A stretch of DNA of 6,319 bases from Campylobacteraceae bacterium (GTDB lineage Bacteria; Campylobacterota; Campylobacteria; Campylobacterales; Sulfurovaceae): the NCBI GenBank assembly GCA_027002755.1, contig JALWZI010000120.1, positions 1 to 6,319 of the forward strand, read 5' to 3'. Shown here piece after piece: positions 1-5,149 of the stretch; position 1 is the stretch's first letter; each line of letters starts with the position of its first letter. The notes under the pieces were generated by a model. It did no database searches. It saw only the letters and a program-made list of their open reading frames with translations, and was not told the DNA's origin. Both the position numbers and the translations under genes were made by a program.

Positions 1-1
1 T

Positions 2-262
2 ACCGTAACCATGTCGGTGGTGCTCAAAATTCTGGGGCGACGCTCATTGCTAATCTATCTGTTCGCGGTGGTGACGGGGACCCTGCTCTTTGGCTGGCTC
101 TTCGATGTCATCTTCGCCGATCAGGCCGCCGCAGTGGCTCAGATGGCACGCAGCGAGAGCCGGCCGGGCTTCCTGGAGAATGTCTCGGCACTCCTTCTGC
201 TTTTCCTGGCCGGGAAGGTCTTTTTCCCCAAAGCGACCGGCGGGGGCTGCTGTTCCGGATAA
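2..262 (+). CDS. Permease, DUF318/ArsP-like (possible Cu/Zn efflux transporter), C-terminal fragment
   Basis: The open frame runs in from the left edge (Thr-Val-Thr precede the first Met at base 11), so this is the last 86 residues of a longer protein and the Met at 11 is probably internal. It has a short basic stretch (LGRRS), a hydrophobic segment (about LLIYLFAVVTGTLLFGWLF), a soluble loop (about 20-25 residues) and a second hydrophobic segment (about VSALLLLFLAGKVFF), and ends in GGGCCSG. A 'T...L..LGRR..LIYL' pattern before the last helices is familiar from the DUF318/UPF0718 permeases, which include the arsenic permease ArsP and the SO_0444-type Cu/Zn exporters. The terminal Cys pair would suit a metal ligand on the cytoplasmic side or membrane face, but that is inference. 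It lies on the same strand as feoB, 111 bases upstream, so a metal-handling neighbourhood is plausible. Another polytopic membrane protein cannot be excluded, because most of the gene is missing. Confidence 0.6.
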   Translation, partial: TVTMSVVLKILGRRSLLIYLFAVVTGTLLFGWLFDVIFADQAAAVAQMARSESRPGFLENVSALLLLFLAGKVFFPKATGGGCCSG

Positions 263-318
263 AAAGCGCCCGTTATGATTAAGATAAGATTAAGAGAGTG
301 AGAGTATGATACCATCAA

Positions 319-347
319 TTAAATGATATTGAATATCAAAATAGAAT
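319..347 (+). promoter_or_regulatory. Putative sigma70-type promoter of feoB
   Basis: TAGAAT at 342-347 differs from the consensus -10 hexamer at one base. Seventeen bases upstream is TTAAAT at 319-324, a poor -35 hexamer (three matches to TTGACA). Weak -35 elements are common in Campylobacterota. The surrounding 263-373 region is clearly more AT-rich than the flanking genes. A start near base 354 would give a leader of about 20 nt before the feoB ATG. TATGAT at 305-310 is an alternative -10. No transcript data support either choice. Confidence 0.4.
324..338. promoter_or_regulatory. Predicted Fur box (7-1-7 inverted repeat)
   Basis: TGATATT-G-AATATCA is a perfect 7-1-7 palindrome. It matches the classical 7-1-7 Fur operator TGATAATNATTATCA at 12 of 14 defined positions, and the two differences are symmetric. 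It lies between the proposed -35 and -10 elements of feoB, where bound Fur-Fe(II) would block RNA polymerase. feoB is one of the most consistently Fur-repressed genes in bacteria, so the context fits. The assignment to Fur, rather than another dimeric regulator, is inferred. Confidence 0.62.
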
Positions 348-373
348 ATTGAGGCACAAAGGTTCAGAAAACA

Positions 374-2497
374 ATGGAAAAAGAGAAGATCAAAGTCGCC
401 CTGGTGGGTCAGCCCAATGTAGGGAAGAGCTCCCTCATCAACGCCATCGCCAATGCGAAACTTCATGTAGGGAATTTCGCGGGGGTGACCGTGGACATCT
501 CGGAGGTCAACACCACCTATTGCGATCCGGAGGGGTGTGAGGAGTACGAGATCACCATCGTCGATCTCCCCGGCACCTACTCCCTCAACGACTACTCCAT
601 GGAAGAGCGGGTCACCAAAGAGTTTCTGCTCAACGAAGCGTACGACCTCATCGTCAATGTCGTCGATTCGACCCATCTGCAGCGGAACCTGCTCCTGACG
701 GCGGAACTGCTGGAGCTCGGGCGGAAAATGGTCGTGGCGCTGAACATGATCGACGAGGCGGAAAAGGAAGGGATCGAGATCGACGCGGGGCAGCTGGGGG
801 TGATCCTGGGGGTTCCGGTGGTCCCTGTCAGTGCCAAGACCAAAGAGGGACTCGAGGCCCTGAAACAGAAGATGGTGGAGGTGTACAAGAAACCCCAGAC
901 CGAGTCGAAGATCATCTACAGCGACTTCATCGAAGAGGAGATCGATCGGCTGGTGGCGTTTTTCGAGGAGCGACACTATCCGAGTGATATTCCCTACCGG
1001 CATCTGGCGATCCGGCTGCTGAAAGAGGACACCCAGATCTACAAACGGATGCACGACGAGCCGATCTGGATCGAACTCCTGCCGATTTTGAGGGAGGCAC
1101 TGGATCATATCTATCTCCACTCGGGGAAAAAGGACATCAAAGAGATCTTCGCCGACGAGCATTTCGCCTTTGCCAAAGGGGCCAAGATGGAGGTGATCTC
1201 CACGAAGCAGATGCGGGCGAAGAATTTCACCCAGAAGATCGACAATCTGCTCATCAACAAATATCTGGGGATCCCTATCTTCCTCTTTCTGATGTGGGGG
1301 CTCTTTCAGCTCACTTTCTCCCTGGGGCAGCTGCCGATGGATTGGATCCAGGCCGGCTTCGACTGGTTGGCGGTCGAGACCCATCGTGTTTTGGGGGATA
1401 CGGAGCTCGCCTCGGTGATCGCCGACGGAGTCCTCGGCGGGGTGGGAGCTGTAGTCAGTTTCCTGCCCAATATCATCATTCTCTTTTTCGGCATCGCCCT
1501 GCTGGAGACGACGGGATACATGGCGAGGGTCTCCTTTCTGCTGGACGGCTTTTTCCACAAATTCGGCCTTCATGGCAAGAGTTTCGTCCCGCTGGTCACA
1601 GGATTCGGCTGCACTGTCCCCGCCTACATGGCGGCACGCACGCTCAAGAGCCGGACCGATCGGCTGATTACCCTTTTCATTTTGGGCTTTTTCAGTTGCA
1701 GCGCCCGGATCCCGGTCTATGTGCTTTTTGCCGGGGCCTTTTTCGGAGCGGAGCATGCGGGGAACATCCTTTTTCTCATCTATATCGCCGGAGCGCTCTT
1801 TGGGCTGATGGCGGCCAAAGTGTTGCGGGTCTTCGTCTTCAAAGGTGAGGACGATCCCTTCGTCATGGAGATGCCCAAGTACCGTCTCCCCTCTCTCAAG
1901 CTGATCTATCATGTCGTCTCGGGGCAGTCGATGGACTATCTGCGAAAAGCGGGCACCTTCATTCTCTTCGCCTCGGTTCTGGTCTGGTTCGCCAGCAACT
2001 ATCCGAAGAATCCTGAACTCGAAAAGCGATTCGAGGCCAGGATCGAACAGGCGGCCTCTCCCCAGGAAAAAGCCCGACTTCAGGGCAGGCTTCAGGAGGA
2101 GCTCCTGGCCCGGAGTTATCTCGGGCAGGTGGGCAAGGCGACCCAGCCCTTCTTCGCTCCCCTGGGATTCGATTGGAAGCTGAGTGTCGCGCTGGAGGCA
2201 GGGCTGGCCGCCAAAGAGGTGGTGGTCTCGACACTGGGGGTTCTTTACTCCCTGGGCGATGCTACGGATAAAGGGATCCAGGCCTTGCAGGATCAATTGA
2301 AACGTCACGTCACCCTTCCCGTTGCCCTCGCCTTCATCGTCTTCGTTATGCTCTACGTTCCCTGTTTCGCGGCGATGGCGGTCTTCAAACAGGAGACGGG
2401 CAGCTGGGCCTATCTGGCCTATCTTTTCATCGGGACCACCGGCGTCGCCTGGGTCTTTGGTTTCCTGACGTATAATGTCGTCAAATTATTGGTCTAA
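374..2497 (+). CDS. feoB: Ferrous iron transport protein B (FeoB)
   Basis: FeoB is the inner-membrane Fe(II) permease with a cytoplasmic GTPase domain; it brings ferrous iron into the cell. At 707 residues it is in the normal range for the family. The G domain occupies about residues 5-170: G1 GQPNVGKS (12-19), G2 Thr39 within GVTV, G3 DLPG (64-67), G4 NMID (124-127) and G5 SAK (153-155). A helical spacer follows to about residue 290, then the polytopic membrane part from about 297 to 707. The membrane part carries the conserved gate-type motifs LETTGYMAR (377-385), GFGCTVP (410-416) and FFSCSARIP (439-447), and a YVPC motif (661-664). A charged, probably helical loop lies at about 545-580. 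The start at 374 places the G1 loop at the usual distance from the N terminus, though the Shine-Dalgarno upstream is weak (AGG at 360-362). feoA follows 12 bases downstream, the reverse of the E. coli feoABC order, and no feoC is visible. Unusual: a CxxxxC element at residues 50-55. No frameshift or missing motif was seen. Confidence 0.97.
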   Translation: MEKEKIKVALVGQPNVGKSSLINAIANAKLHVGNFAGVTVDISEVNTTYCDPEGCEEYEITIVDLPGTYSLNDYSMEERVTKEFLLNEAYDLIVNVVDSTHLQRNLLLTAELLELGRKMVVALNMIDEAEKEGIEIDAGQLGVILGVPVVPVSAKTKEGLEALKQKMVEVYKKPQTESKIIYSDFIEEEIDRLVAFFEERHYPSDIPYRHLAIRLLKEDTQIYKRMHDEPIWIELLPILREALDHIYLHSGKKDIKEIFADEHFAFAKGAKMEVISTKQMRAKNFTQKIDNLLINKYLGIPIFLFLMWGLFQLTFSLGQLPMDWIQAGFDWLAVETHRVLGDTELASVIADGVLGGVGAVVSFLPNIIILFFGIALLETTGYMARVSFLLDGFFHKFGLHGKSFVPLVTGFGCTVPAYMAARTLKSRTDRLITLFILGFFSCSARIPVYVLFAGAFFGAEHAGNILFLIYIAGALFGLMAAKVLRVFVFKGEDDPFVMEMPKYRLPSLKLIYHVVSGQSMDYLRKAGTFILFASVLVWFASNYPKNPELEKRFEARIEQAASPQEKARLQGRLQEELLARSYLGQVGKATQPFFAPLGFDWKLSVALEAGLAAKEVVVSTLGVLYSLGDATDKGIQALQDQLKRHVTLPVALAFIVFVMLYVPCFAAMAVFKQETGSWAYLAYLFIGTTGVAWVFGFLTYNVVKLLV

Positions 2498-2501
2498 GGA
2501 G
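2496..2501 (+). promoter_or_regulatory. Shine-Dalgarno of feoA
   Basis: AAGGAG overlaps the feoB stop codon and lies 8 bases before the ATG at 2510. This strong site fixes the feoA start and suggests that feoA is translated from the feoB transcript, with ribosomes ending feoB close to it. Confidence 0.8.
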
Positions 2502-2509
2502 CGGGGAAG

Positions 2510-2743
2510 ATGCGACTCACCGAGTTAAGAAAAGGGGATCGGGGGACGATCGTTCGGATCCAGGCCGATCCGGAACTGCGCAACCGGCTCCACTCCTTCG
2601 GTATCATCCCCGGAGAGGAGTTGGAGGTCAAGGGGTGTTCCCTGGCCCGTCAGACGATGGAGATCGATGTGGACGGAACCCTGATCGCTCTGCGCAAAGA
2701 GGAGGCGGAGAAGATCGAAGTCCGCAAAGAAGAGGACGCCTGA
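2510..2743 (+). CDS. feoA: Ferrous iron transport protein A (FeoA)
   Basis: FeoA is a small cytoplasmic SH3-like protein needed for full FeoB-dependent Fe(II) uptake; it is thought to bind or regulate FeoB. The 77-residue product has the expected pattern: an N-terminal MRLTELRKGDRGTIVRI strand-turn region, the helix PELRNRLHSFGIIPG (21-35), the strand pair ELEVKGCSLARQTMEIDVDG (37-56), and TLIALRKEEAEKIEV at the end. The 'L...G..PG..v.v' spacing is typical of the family, and the length is normal. It is almost certainly co-transcribed with feoB, 12 bases upstream, and would share its iron control. No obvious intrinsic terminator follows. The C-terminal tail is charged (RKEEDA). Confidence 0.93.
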   Translation: MRLTELRKGDRGTIVRIQADPELRNRLHSFGIIPGEELEVKGCSLARQTMEIDVDGTLIALRKEEAEKIEVRKEEDA

Positions 2744-2765
2744 GCAGACCGGGAGTGCCTTCACA

Positions 2766-2818
2766 CCGTTTCTCTCATCCATAGTGTATACTATCGTCAT
2801 CAAAATTTCCCGAAACGG
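2766..2818 (+). promoter_or_regulatory. Promoter/nested inverted repeats upstream of the L,D-transpeptidase gene
   Basis: This short region between feoA and the next gene contains a -10-like TATACT (2787-2792, one mismatch to TATAAT) with no good -35 at the right distance; TTCACA at 2760-2765 is 21 bases away. TATACT is inside an inverted repeat ATAGT-GTAT-ACTAT (2781-2794). That repeat is in turn flanked by a 7-base inverted repeat, CCGTTTC (2766-2772) and GAAACGG (2812-2818). A start near 2799 would give a leader of about 30 nt. The repeats could be an operator or, in a read-through transcript from feoA, an RNA structure. Both roles are inferred. Confidence 0.35.
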
Positions 2819-2828
2819 CTAGAATCCC

Positions 2829-4580
2829 ATGAAAAAATTTGCAAACCTTCTCGTTCTTTTGATGTGTGGTGTACTTTTTGCTTCTGCCGGTCCGTTGGAC
2901 TTCGGCCGGAACAGCGCCGAAAGCGCCTTTGTCGACCGGGCCACCTCGGCACTGCAGAAACGGGTGAAGGGTTATCCGGGGGTGGACAAACTCTACCATG
3001 AGCTTTTCTACACGCCGGTCTGGGTCGGGCGCAAAGCTCCGACCGCCTTCGCCAAGACGCTGCTGGACCGGGTGGAGCAGGATCGTACGATCCCTCCGGT
3101 ACTGGAACTCAACGAAGCGGCCGCCAAACTGCGGAAAGATCTCCGGGAACTCTACGCCTCCTCTGCCGACCTCGATCGCAAGATCGATATGGAGCTGGCG
3201 CTGAGCCGTCTCTACCTCAACTATATGCACTATCTGCTTTACGGGGGGATCAACTGGAAAGCTTTTGACGCCAAACGGGAAGAGCTGACCAAACGCTACA
3301 AGATCAAAGTGGGCTGGGAGTACTACAGGCCTGCGATGACCCCCGCCTCTCTCCTGGTCGAGGCGACGATCAGCGGCAATCTCAAGAGCGCCTTCGACAA
3401 AGCCGAGCCCAAACGGTTCAAGTACGCCAAGCTCAAAGAGGCGTTGGTGCGCTATCTCGATATCGCCCGGCAGGGGGGATGGAAACCGCTGCCTCCCTTC
3501 AAGACGATCAAACCCGGACAGAGCCATCCGGCGATCCCCCTGATCCGTCGGCATCTGATGATGGAAGGGGATCTGCCTGCCGGCAGTGTCGACGAGGAGT
3601 CCCTCCTCTATGACGAGACGCTTCAAAATGCCGTCAAACGTTTCAAGCTCCGACACGGACTTCCCGGTACGCCGGTCATCGACCGGGAGACCCGGCGGTG
3701 GTTCAATGTCCCGGTGGAGCGGAAGATCGCCACGCTGCGTCTCAATCTGGACCGGATCAAATGGATCTGGCGCCAGGAGGCTCCGGTGCGGATCGAGCTC
3801 AATATCCCGGCGTTCCGGCTCTATGTCTATGAGGGACATCATCTGGTGGACACCATGCGGGTCATTACCGGCAAGCCCGACCACCCTACTCCGGTCTTTC
3901 ACAACACCATGCAGTATATCGTCGTCAACCCCTACTGGAAGATCCCCGAGAGTATCGTCAAATCGGAGATGCTGGGACACCTGATCCGGGACCCCTACTA
4001 TTATGAGCGTCGTGGCAAGGTACTGCACGCCAGCTGGGACGAGGACTCTCCCCGGGTCGATCCCGGGACGGTCAATTGGGCCCAGTACCGCTCCAAAAGC
4101 AAGCATATCCCCTACTACTTCATGCAGGTTCCGGGCACCTCCAACGCTCTGGGGAAGATCAAGTTCCTCTTCCCCAACAAATACTCGGTCTATATCCACG
4201 ACACCCCCAGCAAAAAGCTCTTTTTCCGAAGCACCCGGGCCTTCAGCCACGGCTGTATGCGGATCCAGAAACCGAGGGAGCTCCTCAAAGTCCTGGCGCT
4301 CTACAACGACAATATCGATGTGGAAGAGATCATGCAGCGTCTGGGGACACGGGTGAAGAAGACGATCGCACTTCCGCATACGATCCCGGTGGATATCGTC
4401 TATCTAACCGCCTTCGTGGACGACTACGGCAACCTCAATTTCCGCAAAGATATCTACGGCTACGACCGCTTCCAGATGGAATACTACGCCTACAACCCCA
4501 AGCACAAAGAGTGGAAAGCCGATTCCCGACCGGAAGAGAAAGCCTCCAAAAGATCCCGCAGGGTTAAAAAGCGCTCCTGA
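2829..4580 (+). CDS. YcbB-like L,D-transpeptidase (exported, YkuD domain)
   Basis: L,D-transpeptidases make 3-3 cross-links between meso-diaminopimelate residues of peptidoglycan, or attach proteins to it, in the periplasm. The 583-residue product starts with a signal peptide (MKK, hydrophobic 7-17, probable signal peptidase I site after ASA at 18-20; Cys13 is not in a good lipobox). It then has a YcbB-like scaffold region (about 45-225), a peptidoglycan-binding-like helical domain (about 232-292, with a PG_binding-type 'QNAVKRFKLRHGLPGTPVID' run) and a YkuD catalytic domain (about 320-495). The catalytic signature is intact: HDTP (457-460) and SHGCMRI (473-479), with Cys476 as the nucleophile and His474 beside it. 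A YcbB-type C-terminal extension (VDIVYLTAFVDDYGNLNF, 521-538) and a very basic tail end the protein. Domain order and length resemble E. coli LdtD (YcbB, about 615 residues). The ATG at 2829 is chosen because it gives the signal peptide, although the Shine-Dalgarno is poor. The gene seems functionally unrelated to its neighbours. Confidence 0.92.
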   Translation: MKKFANLLVLLMCGVLFASAGPLDFGRNSAESAFVDRATSALQKRVKGYPGVDKLYHELFYTPVWVGRKAPTAFAKTLLDRVEQDRTIPPVLELNEAAAKLRKDLRELYASSADLDRKIDMELALSRLYLNYMHYLLYGGINWKAFDAKREELTKRYKIKVGWEYYRPAMTPASLLVEATISGNLKSAFDKAEPKRFKYAKLKEALVRYLDIARQGGWKPLPPFKTIKPGQSHPAIPLIRRHLMMEGDLPAGSVDEESLLYDETLQNAVKRFKLRHGLPGTPVIDRETRRWFNVPVERKIATLRLNLDRIKWIWRQEAPVRIELNIPAFRLYVYEGHHLVDTMRVITGKPDHPTPVFHNTMQYIVVNPYWKIPESIVKSEMLGHLIRDPYYYERRGKVLHASWDEDSPRVDPGTVNWAQYRSKSKHIPYYFMQVPGTSNALGKIKFLFPNKYSVYIHDTPSKKLFFRSTRAFSHGCMRIQKPRELLKVLALYNDNIDVEEIMQRLGTRVKKTIALPHTIPVDIVYLTAFVDDYGNLNFRKDIYGYDRFQMEYYAYNPKHKEWKADSRPEEKASKRSRRVKKRS

Positions 4581-4592
4581 CTTCGGGATCAG
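4552..4592 (-). terminator. Possible terminator of the lut operon in the convergent junction
   Basis: Two overlapping structures are visible. On the minus strand GATCCCG (4590-4584, starting inside the lutC stop codon) pairs with CGGGATC (4558-4552) across a 25-base loop and is followed directly by TTTT. A smaller hairpin at 4577-4592 (CTGAC/G..TCAG, with a two-base bulge) has a C(UUCG)G loop on the plus strand; on the minus strand it is followed, six bases later, by TTTTT (4570-4566). Both extend into the 3' end of the transpeptidase gene. The stems are short, so termination is only a suggestion. No U-run follows on the plus strand. Confidence 0.3.
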
Positions 4593-5149
4593 ACCCAAAA
4601 GACCTGCAGACCGATAGCACCGTGGGCTCCGATCACCAGAGCCTGCTCGATATCGGCGGTTTTGGAGGGGCCGGCGAGGAAAAGACCGTAGGAGAGAGCG
4701 GAGAGATCCAGCCTTTCGTAAGCCTCCTGCATCGTCGCTACTAGCGCCGTCCTCGGCAGGATCAGGACCAGACGCTCCGCCAGGGTCAGTACCGAACGGG
4801 GATAGGACTCCGGCCACTCCACCCAGACGGCTCCATTCTCCGCCACGCCCAGTTGCCCCTCGAGTATCGCCAGATCCCAGGAGCGTCTGCTGTCAACCTC
4901 CGTTCCGGGAGCGGGAGGCCTCCGGGTATCGAGGATCTCTTTTGTTTCGGGAAAACTACGGGCCAGCATCGGTCCGAGGTCCGCGGGATCGTTCAGGAGA
5001 TTCGACTCTCCGCCGGCCGCTTTGAGTGCTTCGGCAAAGGAGGAGATGAGGTCATCACTTCGCCCAAGCGGGTCCGGGAGACCTGGTTTGACGGCGGGGG
5101 GTCTTCTGCGATCGGAAAGGCGTTGCAGGATCTTCTCTCTGGCACTCAT
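4589..5149 (-). CDS. lutC: LutC-like LUD-domain protein (L-lactate utilisation)
   Basis: LutC is one of three proteins (LutA, LutB, LutC) of a non-flavin, iron-sulfur L-lactate oxidation complex that converts L-lactate to pyruvate; it contains the LUD (DUF162) fold and no Fe-S motif. The 186-residue product starts with a typical MSAREKILQRLS helix. It contains 'WDLAILEGQLGVAENGAVWVEW' (about 91-112) and ends with 'FLAGPSKTADIEQALVIGAHGAIGLQVF' (about 157-184), the most recognisable LutC stretch. It is somewhat shorter than the roughly 240-residue Bacillus subtilis protein, the difference lying in the N-terminal and middle part. The ATG overlaps the lutB stop in an ATGA, and an AAGGAG lies 8 bases upstream, so the start is well fixed and translation is probably coupled. 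It converges on the transpeptidase gene with 8 bases between stop codons. Lactate as substrate is inferred from the family. Confidence 0.88.
   Translation of the reverse strand: MSAREKILQRLSDRRRPPAVKPGLPDPLGRSDDLISSFAEALKAAGGESNLLNDPADLGPMLARSFPETKEILDTRRPPAPGTEVDSRRSWDLAILEGQLGVAENGAVWVEWPESYPRSVLTLAERLVLILPRTALVATMQEAYERLDLSALSYGLFLAGPSKTADIEQALVIGAHGAIGLQVFWV

Noticed and set aside
11..13. ATG at base 11 as the true start of a small 83-residue membrane protein
   Set aside because: The frame is open to the left edge, no Shine-Dalgarno can be seen in the ten bases before it, and the sequence resembles the end of a larger permease.
290..2308. 672-residue open frame on the minus strand opposite feoB
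   Set aside because: The plus strand encodes a complete FeoB with all G motifs and gate motifs. The antisense product is rich in His, Gln, Asp, Arg and Pro with no recognisable domain, as expected from reading GC-rich codons backwards, and it would span the feoB promoter.
2471..2476. Perfect TATAAT inside the 3' end of feoB, 33 bases before feoA
   Set aside because: It encodes part of the normal FeoB C terminus (Tyr-Asn), has no -35 or extended -10 at a suitable position, and feoA is explained by co-transcription with feoB. An internal promoter is possible but unsupported.
2775..4379. 534-residue open frame on the minus strand opposite the L,D-transpeptidase gene
   Set aside because: Same reason: the sense strand has a signal peptide and an intact catalytic motif, and the antisense translation looks like random low-complexity sequence.
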